Shown here: positions 25,101 through 35,785 of the stretch, piece by piece
Position numbering within the stretch: the stretch's first letter is position 1
How the letters are laid out: each line of letters opens with the position of its first letter
From: Ricinus communis
Lineage: Eukaryota > Streptophyta > Magnoliopsida > Malpighiales > Euphorbiaceae
Length of the DNA: 64,000 nucleotides
Assembly: GCF_019578655.1 (NCBI RefSeq)
Contig: NC_063258.1
Coordinates: 4,633,283 to 4,697,282 of the forward strand
Direction of reading: 5' to 3'
Program-made: the position numbers and the translations under genes
The notes under the pieces: model-generated
The model's database searches: none
Told to the model about the DNA's origin: nothing
Seen by the model: the letters and a program-made list of their open reading frames with translations, nothing else

Positions 25101-26205
25101 AAAAGTCTTCAGATTTAGGATTACTCACTCCTATAAGTTTCTTCTATTTTCTTTCCTATTCCTCTATTTCAAATCTGAATTTTTGTAAAATCAGATTTTG
25201 GAATTTAATTTAAAAACCTTTATTTTCTGTAATAATCAATGTCGAACAGGTTATCTAAATCTGTCCTATATCATAGAGGATGTTCTTGACTCTATGAAAA
25301 CTAGATGGTAATTTAGAATGTCTCAAACAACCCCAATACCTAATTTCTAATCATAAATTTGATTTTCTTAAATCATTAATGCTATTTCTGTTGTTTATTC
25401 TTGTTGACTGTATTAAAGCAGAAGGCAACTGACATTAATGCCAGACCTGTTATGAAAAATTGGTTATGATGACTTTGTGAAACTTTTCGAACAGTTATTT
25501 ATTTTAAATAAATATCCTCATGAAATGAGCTTTAAAGAATCATAATGTGGGATTCATGGGATAGGACATAAGTAGATGGTTAGTGCACAGAGAGTCTAAT
25601 CCATCTTATTAGCTTTGTTATCAAAACCCATGCCTCACTGAATTCTGATAAATTATGAGAGAAAGCATACTGGTCGATAGTTGAACATAGATGTTAGTAT
25701 ATGATACAAGCAGATACCATAAAATTACACAAGGAGAAATTGCCTCACGGTCACAATTCCCACAAATTCCTATAACACTACTGAAAATGTGTGTTGAGTT
25801 CATATTTCTTATTTTGCGCTTTTGTTGTTTTACTTAGTTTACTAAATAAATCCTTCAACATATGTGAAATTTGATATAGTAAAGTATAGAGAAACTGCAC
25901 TGTTTCATCTTGCTATTGCTGGCGTATAAAAGATCAACATGTTCTCTATTTGTTACTTGATTGAATACCATAAAAAGAACAAAGGAAAAAGAGGAAGTCC
26001 ATGACATGGTTATAATGCTTTGTTGATGTGTAGTTAATTATTCTCAGAGACCAACAATATCATGGATGACATATGTGAATTAACAACTTTCTAGGAGAAG
26101 CACACAACTTATATTACAAGTATTTTCTGGAAATGGGATTGGGTAACTAACATTCTTCCTCAGAGATGAAAGAACTCCTAGATGTTGATTTGGGTCATGA
26201 AATAG

Positions 26206-26236
<31 letters not shown>

Positions 26237-27247
26237 GTTTGTGTGTGTGTGAAACATTATATTTAATATAATGTCAACAAATTAAGTCAGCAACTCTACC
26301 TTTTTCTATTTAATACTTCGTTTTTGCAGGTGTTCTGCAATGCTTGTCACTACATTGATAACAACTTGAACACTTGGATATCTAACGCGTGTCATTATAT
26401 ATTCTTTTCAGTAACTTCATCAGAGAAGTCATCTGGAATTGAGGCATCTATAGAGTGCTCTAAGAAATTGATAGAACTTGGCAGTAAAGGCACTATTGAA
26501 TGTCTTGCACTGAAAGGAAATAGGAATGAAGGTGGGTGCATTAAAATTGAAGGTTTTGAAAGCCAAATTTCTCCTCCTCCAAATTCTAACTTCAGGGGTT
26601 CACTTGAGAAGCTAATCAGTGGAGAAGCAAACAATTGCAAGAGTGATGACTCCAGACGTAAGAATAGAGGTAGCATACTAGTATCCTCATCTAAACAGGG
26701 GTCATTTAACAAATCAATTCTTAAAGCACTGCAGGAACATCAAGCTTTCTTCTCTCAAGATCTTGAATTCGGTAGTCAAAACTTGGGGGATTTGAGTAAT
26801 AGTTTTCAGATTGTAAAGGGCTTGACTGAAGATGATGGAATTAACATAGTGGAAAAGCGCCAACTATCGATTCTTGAATCTGAATCAGCTGCAGTTATAG
26901 AGCAAATTCGTAGCTTTGCTAAAGGAAGGAAGGAAGTCGAGTTAGAGATCCAGAAATTAGATCAAGGAAAGAAAGAAATGGAAAAGTGTTATAGGATGAT
27001 GGAAAGCCACGGGGAATATCTTAAGTCGGAAATGACTCCTGCAAAAATTCAGGAATTCTACCGTTCGATTGAGTTTTTGAAGTCAATTTTTGTTGAACCT
27101 GAAAACTCTAGAGATGTCAAGTTGCATGAGCAAAAGGTCCGGTTAGAAGAGTTAGAGCAGCAGGGACGGCAAGGCCTGCACAGTCTCCAGCAATTTATTA
27201 ATGGTCTCATCTATAAGTTTCAGGAACTTGCAGGAAGGGATTGCTAG
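22135..27247 (+). CDS. TIR-linker-coiled-coil gene 1 (TIR without NB-ARC/LRR), possibly damaged
   Basis: Exon 1 (22135-22592) encodes a TIR domain: MASKTIKVFISFRG start, CLDEL with the catalytic-position glutamate (residue 79), and LLPVYYHVTEEEV. It ends on a phase-2 donor (GA|GTAACT). Exon 2 (22908 to 22984 or 22991) encodes PENTVCCLIAEDVLSHVDWL, equivalent to the RPESLVINDIV linker that opens NB-ARC in TNL genes. Exon 3 (26412-27247, 836 nt) encodes about 278 residues rich in Glu, Lys and Leu with coiled-coil segments and ends LAGRDC. NB-ARC and LRR are absent. With the strong donor at 22992 exon 3 is out of frame; a weaker donor at 22985 restores it (456 residues). TIR enzymes of plants cleave NAD+ to make immune signals, so a signalling or modulatory role is inferred. 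The C-terminal family was not recognised. Convergent paralogue at 28704-32333. Confidence 0.65.
23727..23798 (+). other. Candidate 72-nt cassette exon in gene 1 intron 2
   Basis: The stretch follows ttttattttcag and is followed by GTAAAA. It is 72 nt with phase 1 at both ends and reads AIEQIVLEQSQILRGCGYSA on the gene strand. It could insert between exons 2 and 3 without shifting frame. I found no counterpart in the paralogue. It may equally be a relic. Confidence 0.25.
23896..24007 (+). pseudogene. Broken copy of the cysteine-rich cassette exon (gene 1)
   Basis: Homologous to 31242-31352 in gene 2, with the same flanking AG and GT. It is 112 nt instead of 111 and carries a stop in the equivalent frame after ICI. 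It starts CQDCPCLCGS. The extra base lies within ctcaatatatgc. Confidence 0.45.
26210..26252. repeat. Compound (CT)n(GT)n microsatellite before gene 1 exon 3
   Basis: A CT run (26210-26236) followed by a GT run. The reverse-complement equivalent (AC)n(AG)n lies at 29676-29716, at the same place in the paralogue, so it predates the duplication. Confidence 0.9.
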
Positions 27248-28703
27248 ACCTCCACAAGTTTTCCCTTTGCAAAGATGTGCTTGCGATGCTCTATTCTTAA
27301 GCAATTTTTATTTTGAACTTGTTTTTCATGCACCCACATGTCTCTCTATATCTATAAATTCAAGATTTTTTTTAAAATTTTTAAATTTTTGTTACTTCTA
27401 GTTTTGAAAAGAAAAGTAGATAAATTGATTTTTTTTTTTTAAAAAAAAAAAAAAACCAGATTTGACAACAGTTTATAAAAATTTTAAAAAAATCAATTAA
27501 TTAAGTATAAGCTTTTTTTTTTTTTTTTCCAACCAAAATGTATTTGGTCCACTAAAATGATTTTGATTTAATCAATCCTCTTATATGTAAATGGCCGCTG
27601 CTTGTAATGTTGATAAAATAGATACAAATCTTGTCCTTTGCATGCTCAATATATATTTCAAGATCACTGGGATAAACATAGAAAAAAAAAAGAATATTAA
27701 ATAAATAAACAAGTTATTAAATAAACCATAAATATTTATATTTTTACGGCTAATTTTTGATACTATTGCGATATTAGAGTATTTTTAATGCATTTTATAT
27801 ATATCAAATTTTTTATTTTAAAATTTCTGTCATAAAATAACATTTTAATGTATTTTTTATTTTTTAAATATATAATATATAGTCAATTTAATTTTCTACA
27901 TATGGAAAGTCAAATTTCACTCTCTATTTTATATTTAATAAATGCACTATAAATTTCTATGTATGTATTTAATTTAATTGATATTTTTTTATTGATAAAA
28001 ATTAAAAAAAAAAAGGAAATGAAAACTATTAATGTTTATAAGAATAAAAGTATAATATAGAATAAAATATAAAAAGCATATTGAATTTAAATAGAATATT
28101 TTATTCTTTGTGTGAATATTTTTTAAAATATTCTTTATTATAAAAATTATGTTATTTAAAATAAAAAACACAATTGAAAATGCTCTTATTTCTACACTCA
28201 ACCTGCTTCTTTGAAGTGCTACCAATTGATAGAGCAGTGAATGCCTTATCAAGTTTTGGTAGGACAAAATTGGATTTTTCCAAATACTACTCTTGGTTAA
28301 TAAAAGAATTTAGTCAATTCTCCCTCCAAAATTAATTGTCTTTCCCATTTTCCAGTAGAGTAAAGATGGCAAATGGATAAATTTGGTGAGTGTAGGTGGA
28401 GCACTAGTAGTGTAGTTTAAACTATCCATTTATCTATATAATCTATTTAAGATTTATATAATATCCAAATTTATACACCTCATATAGATTTCTATTCATT
28501 TATTTATTTAATTGTTGTTAATTTAATTATTATTTTTTAAAAAATATTTTTATTATTTATATTATTGTAATTAGGCCAAAGTTTTTAAAGGAAAAAAGTC
28601 ATTTAATCGAGGCATCTTGCGCATGAAAAAGTAATTTATAATAAAAATTGTCAAGAATAAGGTACCGGAAACACAACTTTGCAAATGGAAAACTTGTGGA
28701 CGA
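27248..28703. other. Spacer between the convergent TIR-coiled-coil genes
   Basis: About 1.46 kb of AT-rich DNA with no gene. It holds the 3' untranslated regions of both genes and a T-run/A-run palindrome at about 27429-27455. As the loop between two long inverted arms it would be the hairpin loop of any read-through transcript. Confidence 0.6.
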
Positions 28704-29674
28704 CTAGCAATCTCTTCCTGCAAGTTCGTGAAACTTGGAGATGAGACCATCAATAAATTGCTGGAGACTCCGGAGGCGTTGCCGTCCCTGTTGCTCTAAC
28801 TCTTCTAACTGGACCTTCTGCTCATGCAACTTGGCATCTCTAGAGTTTTCAAGTTCAACAAAGCTCGACTTCAATAACTCGAGCGAATGATAGAGTTCCT
28901 GGCTCTTTGCAGCACTCATTTCTGGCTTAAGATATTCCCTGTGGCTATCCATCATCCTATAACACTTTTCCATTTCTTCCTTTTGTCCATCCAATTTCTG
29001 GATCTCTAACTCGACTTCCTTCCTTCCTTTAGCAAAGCTACGAATTTGCTCTATAACTGCAGCTGATTCAAATTCGAGGACCGACAGTTGGCTCTTTTCC
29101 ACTATGTTAATTCCATCATCTTCAGTCAAGCCCTTTAAAATTTGGAAACTATTACTCAAATCCCCCAAGTTTTGACTACCCAACTCAAGATCTTGAGAGA
29201 AGAAAGCTTGATGTTCCAGCAATGCTTTAAGAACTGATTTGTTAAATGACCCAAGTTTAGAGGAGGATATTATTAAGCTACCACTATTCTTAAGTCTGGA
29301 ATCATCACTCTTGCAATTGTTTGCTTCTCCACTAATTAGCTTCTCAAGTGAACCCCTAAAGGCAAGATTCGGAGGAGGAGATATTTGGCTTTCAAAACAT
29401 TCAATTTCAATGCACTTACCTTCGTCCCTATTTCCTTTTAGTGCAAGACATTCACTAGTGCCTTTACTTCCAAGTTTAATCAGTTTCTTCGAACACTCTA
29501 CAGATGCCTCAACTCCAAGTGACTTCTCTGATGAAGTTACTGAAAAGAAAATATATGTGTCAGGTATCCAAGTGTACAAATTGTTATCAATGGTAGTGAA
29601 AGGCACGGCAGAAAACCTACATAGACTGAGTATTAAATAAAAACATAAAGTTGCTGATTTAAACATAATGATTG

Positions 29675-29720
<46 letters not shown>

Positions 29721-32333
29721 CTACTTCATTACACAAAATCAACATCTAGGTGTTCTTTTCATCTTTGAGGAAGGAGATTAGGTATCCAATCGCATTTCCA
29801 GAAAATAATTGTAATATTATTATGTGCTTCTGCCTGAATTTTGTTAATTCAAATATGTCACACATGATATTGTTGGTTACAATGAATCAATTGACCAAAC
29901 ATCACCAAACGTTATAACCATGTCATGAACTTCTTTTTTCTTTCTTTGTTCTTTTTATAGTATGCAATCACAAAATAAATAGAAAGCATGTTGATCTTTT
30001 GCATGCCAACATTAGCATGATGAGACAGTGCAGTTTCTCCATACTTTACTGCATCAAAGTTCACATATGTTAAAGAACTTATTTAGTAAACTAAGTACAA
30101 TAATAATAGCAAACAATCTAAGTTATTTCTTTTGTTGGAATGTTGCTGGACTTTACACTTTCTGGATCTTTAAAGCTCATTTCACTGAGGACATTTATTT
30201 AAAATTATCATGTTTGAAAAGATTCACAAAGTAATTATAACCAATTTTCTCATAACAGGTCCAGCATTGATGTTAATTGCCTTCTGCTTTGCTGCAGTCA
30301 ACAAGAAACAGCAGAAACAGCATTAAGAATTTAAGAAGTTCAGAATTATGGTTGTTATTTGAGGCATTATTAAGTACTTTCTAGTCTTTATGAAGAATAC
30401 CATCCTCTATCTTAGGTAGAAGGTTCTAAACATCAAATATGAAGGCCAGGAGAGCATATAAAGGAGGCAGACAAACCAAATCAGCAACTAAAGAAGAATA
30501 ACATTTAAGAGGAAGCAAATAGCAGTTACAGCAGCAATAATTGCAAGGGGAAGAAAAACCTTTGCTGCTAGAAGCTCCTAAGAAAACATTGTGAGTAAAC
30601 TGGTTGGTTTGAATGCTTATGTTTCTTGTCCCTTCTCTGCTACTGGAGCATGTGAGATTCAGTTCCTATCCACCTTCCAAGTATTAATCATCAATTTAGC
30701 AGTTCAAAATTTCTGGAGCAAATCCTAGTTTCTGCTTTATCCAGATTCGCAACAATCATTTCTATCATTTTCAGCCTTAATTTACACTTAGATTATGCTA
30801 AAATTAAATAGTAGCCCAACTTTTTGAAAATTTCAACCCTGATATCCAATAAATATTCAAGTTCGCTCCTCCATTATAGGAGAGAGATATCTGACTGTGT
30901 CCTACATCAGACAAGGAAAAAAGCTTAAATAAAAAGTGATCAATAATCTTAAATGATGTTATAAATAATCTATGTTGGTGGGAATCAAGATTTTGTTACC
31001 TACTAAGGACTGATTTATAATTGGCTAAAGAAGAAGGTTTACAAGTTTAGTACTTTTGGGGCAGAGTAAATGTTTAGCAACATAACATGTGGTGTCTGAG
31101 AGATGAATGATGCTTGGCTACATTTATCTTAGAGTTTTGTTCTATTATAAATGCCAGATCTGTTGATCAAATTCTAGTAGGCCCACTAATGCCTCTTAAT
31201 GATATACTGGTACAAAATAAAGCTACGCAAGCATGTTTGACCTTGAAAGACCCTAAAGATTCTTCTCAAAGGAAAGTGTGTTCCTTCTAGTCGAGCAAAA
31301 TCAGTCAATTGCGTATATTCAGAACCGCACAAGCAGGCACACTCTTGACATCCTAATAAAGAGACATAATTTACGAACTAAAAATGTTTAGAATCAATGT
31401 AATAACAACAACAGCACGACTAGTTACAAGTTAGATTATGTATCTTAGGCTTTGTCAAAATTGTCTAGTTATAAAGCGGATGCTATTGAAGTACGAATTA
31501 ATCTCTAAAGTAAGAATTAGTAACTATCATCAAATTGACTATAGATTGATAAGAGTTGATTCACTATACAACACATTACAAAAGTTCCAAAATACGTCAT
31601 ATGCTTCTTACCTGGAATAATTCCTTTAGCATAAAGCCAATCTACATGCTTTAAAACATCACCAATAATGAGAGTAACAAAGAAGGCTTCGGACCTGGAG
31701 AAGCAGAAAAACATGTCTCAAACAATAATAGGCCGGAATAGAACTGCCATAATGTATATTATTGTGATTTCAAATATCAAGTACATACAGCTCGCATAAA
31801 CAGGCTACTAAATGAGGTACTAAAAACACCGAAGTCAAAAATTACTTGTTGGGCTCCAAAACACGTCCACCAATTCCCACCAACTCAGCAAGAGCTTTCC
31901 CCCACTTCTCTGCCATCTGCGCCCCATGTTTTTGTCTGAGATCAGCAAATAGCTTTGCAAAGTTTCCAATCTGTGTTTCCACGTCATCTGGACTCACTAA
32001 ATAGAAAACCGGTAGAACCATATATGCTTCCCCCTTCTCTCTCTTTTCTTCGAGTATAATCAGGAGCTGATCTAAACAATCTTTAGTGGCATAAGCTTCG
32101 GAGATTATGACTATTGAAATCCACGAATCTTTTATTATTTTCTTGATTTCGCGGAAACGAACAACTCCTTTCCTAACTGTATCCTCATTAAAATATTCAA
32201 TTTCTTTATGCAATTTCTTTCTTTCCCGATCTAATGCATCGCAGACGTAACTTGTGAACTTAAAGCGGGTGCTTGTCCTTTCATCGCTGACGTAGATAAC
32301 AACACGGGAACGGGAAGAAGAATAAGAGGCCAT
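28704..32333 (-). CDS. TIR-linker-coiled-coil gene 2, catalytic Glu replaced by Gln
   Basis: Three exons join in frame: 32333-31846 (TIR), 31694-31612 (linker, 83 nt), 29539-28704 (836 nt), giving 468 residues. Junctions are AA|GTAATT, CCAG|GTCC, CCAG|GTAAGA and TTTTCAG|TAACT. The TIR exon starts MASYSSSRSRVVIYVSDERT, lacks the usual SFRGxDTR, and reads CLDQL where plant TIRs have CLxEL, so residue 89 is Gln. It keeps MVLPVFYLVSPDDVETQ. Exon 2 reads SEAFFVTLIIGDVLKHVDWL, equivalent to the TNL linker. Exon 3 matches gene 1 exon 3 with about 46 differences in 277 residues. It has predicted coiled coils around AVIEQIRSFAKGRKEVELEI and QKVQLEELEQQGRQRLRSLQ. Start choice: the upstream ATG at 32384 adds a hydrophobic stretch, and MAS matches the other TIR genes. 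Catalysis by this TIR is unlikely; scaffold or inhibitor is inferred. Confidence 0.75.
29676..29716. repeat. Compound (AC)n(AG)n microsatellite before gene 2 exon 3
   Basis: Mirror counterpart of 26210-26252. It marks the inverted duplication as including intron sequence. Confidence 0.9.
31242..31352 (-). other. Candidate 111-nt cysteine-rich cassette exon in gene 2
   Basis: On the minus strand the stretch after TTTATTAG and before GTCAAA is exactly 111 nt, open, and phase 1 at both ends. It can therefore sit between exons 2 and 3 without a frameshift, giving 505 residues. It encodes CQECACLCGSEYTQLTDF and then ARLEGTHFPLRRIFRVFQ. The CxxCxCxC cluster suggests metal or disulfide binding. No family was recognised. 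Confidence 0.4.
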
Positions 32334-32546
32334 CCATATCTGAGAGTATATTAGAGGCACAAATTTCAGATACAGAGTGTACATATATTTATGATCTTAC
32401 TCAAACAAACAAAAACATATTAGAAGATAAAGCTTACACTGAACTAATCAAGACCAAAACCAAGGATAAAACAATATCAAAGCCCCAAAATTTAGATCCG
32501 ACTAGTTGGACGGCAGTTTGCCGAGGCAAAGGGATCGGTGAAGTAA
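32334..32546. promoter_or_regulatory. Short divergent intergenic region between gene 2 and the Mutator-like element
   Basis: 213 bp separate the MAS start of gene 2 (minus) from the first ATG of the plus-strand reading frame at 32547. The promoter of gene 2 must lie here or extend into the mobile element. No specific cis-element was assigned. Confidence 0.35.
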
Positions 32547-34022
32547 ATGTCTCTCCATCTTTTTTCAGATGGTGTCTCCCCCTCTCCGATGTTGGAACAT
32601 TGTCTCCCCTGGTCGTTTGACTCCTACGTGGCAAATACAACAAGTGTGAGTAAGGATTCTTCACTTAGGCGATCAAAAAGGAGAAAATTTGTTGGTGAAG
32701 AAGTTGTTCCTAATTTAAAGAAGCTTCAATTTAAAAAAAATGGAGAAATCTACGTTGACGAACATGTTTCTCCTCTTTTGAAGGTTTTTTTTTTTTAATT
32801 TGAATAGATATTTATGAGAAGATGTTATATACTTCTTTTATTTATGTGTTTTATTTTTATTTTTATTTTTTAAATATATTTAAAATATTTTTGAAAGATT
32901 CTACTAAAATATTTGAAATATTCAAATATGTCTGTTGTGGTTTTTGTATATTAGTATTATCTATATTATACTTTTTGATATACTTGTATTTTCATTTATA
33001 ATATTAAGCTGTTAATAGATAACTTTTTATTAACTTTTGTGATTTTGTATTTTATTGATTTTGTAGATAGATTCTTTTAGTTTATTTATGAAGTTGACTT
33101 ATTTTTTAAAAAATATATATTTAAAATAATAAAAAGATATAACAGATAAGTTAAGATTTTGTTATTCTTATATTGGATTTATAGTTCATTCATTTTGTGG
33201 TTGATTTGTTTAGTTTTATTTGAATTTTTGTTGGATATGAAAAAGATACTATTGATATACTAAAATGATGTAATATATCAGTTTACTGTTAAAACAGTTG
33301 AATCTCTTTTTGTTTTGATTTTTCTAGAGCAGGATATCTAAAGTTTACTCTTCAGATACTGCAAAAATACTATATGTTTGGATAGCATTAATGTGTTTTA
33401 GTTTTTTTTCATATAATATTATAGTTAAAGTATACTATTTTTTTATTTTAGTTTTATAGTATACTAATGATATATTGTTGTTTTCTTTTTTTATGTATTT
33501 TGTTAATATGTTTTTCTGTATTTGTATGTGATATACTAATAATATATTAATTATATACTTTATGTTGTTTTGTTGCAGAAGTGAGATTTCAAAACTAAAC
33601 CAGAAGACTATTTTCATGTTAAAGTGGGAGTTCTTTTTTAAAAGAATATAATTAGTCACATTAGAGAAAATCTTTCAGAATGTCGGTTAGAGATGTTTAG
33701 AAAGATATGCTTTAGACATTTTTAAGATATGAAGTAATTGAAGCTTCAGCCTCAATTAATTCATTTTTTGTTATTGAGAAAGGTTCAATATGATAGAAAT
33801 GATGAGCTTTGGATTGCATCAATAGAGTTAGATTGAGATTTTCTATTTTTGAATTTGTTATAGTTAGTGGATTGAAATGTATTAGTGTTTTAAAGAAGTA
33901 GGAGTTTGATAATTCTACCAATGGATTGTTAAAAGAATATTTTAAAGGAGTGAAGCAAATCAATAGATAATCTATTGAAGAATTTTTTTTTTAGTAAGAG
34001 ATAAGAGAATGATAATATTGAT

Positions 34023-34427
34023 GTGATAAAGATTGTTGTTTTATATTTTGTAGAAATATTTTTGTTGGCTGCCCCAAAGGAGAAAGTTGTTGAAATGCAT
34101 CATATTAATATTATTGATAGTGATGCTTTTAATGATTATTCTTGGGGAATAGAAGCTTTTCATCTTCTAGTTCATTCTTTAAATCGGAAGAATGAATTTT
34201 TGGAAGAGAAAGGTGATGGTTTCTATTATAGAATATACAGTTGTCTAATTTTTGTTCAAGTGTGGTTTTATGAATGCTGTAAATATTCTTCTGGAAATCT
34301 TGTTGTTTTATGGAATTCAAGTACCATGTACATTAAATGGGAAGCTTCAATGTTTTCAATTTACAACTACCATGAGCAATCATTTTTTTCAACATCACCT
34401 AAAACGGTAATTTTTTTATTTTTTTAA
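34023..34427 (+). other. DUF1985 C-terminal block within the MULE pseudogene
   Basis: The open stretch contains KEKVVEMHHINIIDSDAFND, YSWGIEAFHLLVHSLNR, and QVWFYECCKYSSGNLV with SIYNYH. This is the pattern of the DUF1985 end (L.LVDDL.AFN.YPWG..SFE.L..S, then QVWAYE). It belongs to the surrounding pseudogene and ends at a GT donor near 34407. Confidence 0.75.
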
Positions 34428-35479
34428 TATTTTTTTATTCTTCTTCTGATTTATATTTTTTATTAATTGTATTTTTTTTGTAATTATGTTTAAAAAAATG
34501 TTATTGTTTCGAGCGAGGAGAAAGAAAAATTGAATTTGGAAGATCTTTTCAATAAAAGAAAGGAGAAGCTTGATGAGGCTAATAATGATTTTAATGCTGC
34601 TGGTTCTGCCTCATTTGTTGGACCTTCTACTTTAACATACTCTTTCATGGTTGGAGTCTTGAGACATGTGGAAATTTTGTCAACTAATCAAGATAAATTG
34701 GCAAGCGAATCTTATGCTCACCAAATTACTATGGAAGTAAAGATTTTAGAAATTTCCAACTCATTATCTGATATTAAGTTGAAGTTACAAGATGGTTGTT
34801 ATGGAGTTGGTACTTCAAGTTTTGATGGTATTTATTTTCAAATAAATCAACTGTCTAATTAGATATTTTAAATATATTTCTTGTATATCTTTTTTATCTT
34901 TGTTACTTTGAGTTATTAATATATTAAAAATATACCTATAGTATACCAGTTTAATTATGTTTGAATTTTTTTTATATTTTAATTTTATTATATACTTTTA
35001 GTATTTTAATTATGTTTTTTTTTTTTTGTTTTAGACTGGTGATGGACAGTTTAAAGATAAGAATGTAAGTGATTGTGTTGATGCTGGTGATGATGGAAAG
35101 AATTCAAAGGAAAAAGATAATTATAATACTACTGTACTATTTCTTTTAATAATTTTATATTTTAATGTTGTTATGTTTTGTTGTTGTTTTAATAAAAAAA
35201 ATTATTTTTTTTTTACTTTGGACATAAGGTTTATGAATTCAGAAATACTGAAAGTCTTGGTAATATAATGGTGGTAGATGATGAAAAAGTTGACGAGATA
35301 TGTAGTAATTTTTTTTTTTTTTTACATTAAAACATACATATGAGATGTTCATAATATATCTTTCATGTTTTCTTTTGTTTATATATAATTTACTTTTTGG
35401 TGGTATTACAGAGTTATTATTTTTATTTGCGCATCTTATGAAATATTTTTTTAATATGTTTTTAGAAAGTATAAAAAAG

Positions 35480-35785
35480 AAAACAAGATGATGTTGAGGA
35501 CTTAAATCAAAATAATGATGATGATAATCATGAGGCAAAAGAAGATGATGATGGTGATGAAGAAGCAGAAGATAATGGTGATGAATATAAGAAAAAAGAT
35601 GATGAGGATGGTGATGAACAAGCAAAAGATAATGATGGCAATGAAGAGGAGAAAAAGAATAATGATGATGATGATGATAATAAGGGAGATGTAGATGTTG
35701 AAGATGATGATGATAATAAGAGAGATGTAGATGTTGAAGATGATGATGAAGACAAAAAAGATAATGATGAAAAAAAAACATTCTG
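35480..35785 (+). repeat. Asp/Glu/Asn-rich low-complexity coding stretch
   Basis: GAT-rich repeats encode about 100 residues dominated by Asp, Glu, Asn and Lys on the plus strand. There is a duplicated block (KGDVDVEDDDD then KRDVDVEDDDE, 35683-35748). There is no ATG in frame, so it is an internal exon of the DUF1985-Ulp1 pseudogene. The opposite-strand His/Ser/Leu-rich readings are shadows. Confidence 0.7.

Noticed and set aside
26395..26712. 105-residue minus-strand frame, and its mirror at 29239-29640
   Set aside because: Both are antisense to the conserved coiled-coil exon 3 of the TIR gene pair, and are conserved only because the exon is.
22135..32333. Reading the TIR pair as ordinary TNL fragments cut by transposons
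   Set aside because: Gene 2 splices cleanly in frame from the TIR to the coiled-coil exon, exon 3 has the same length in both copies, and no NB-ARC or LRR relics are found between the exons.
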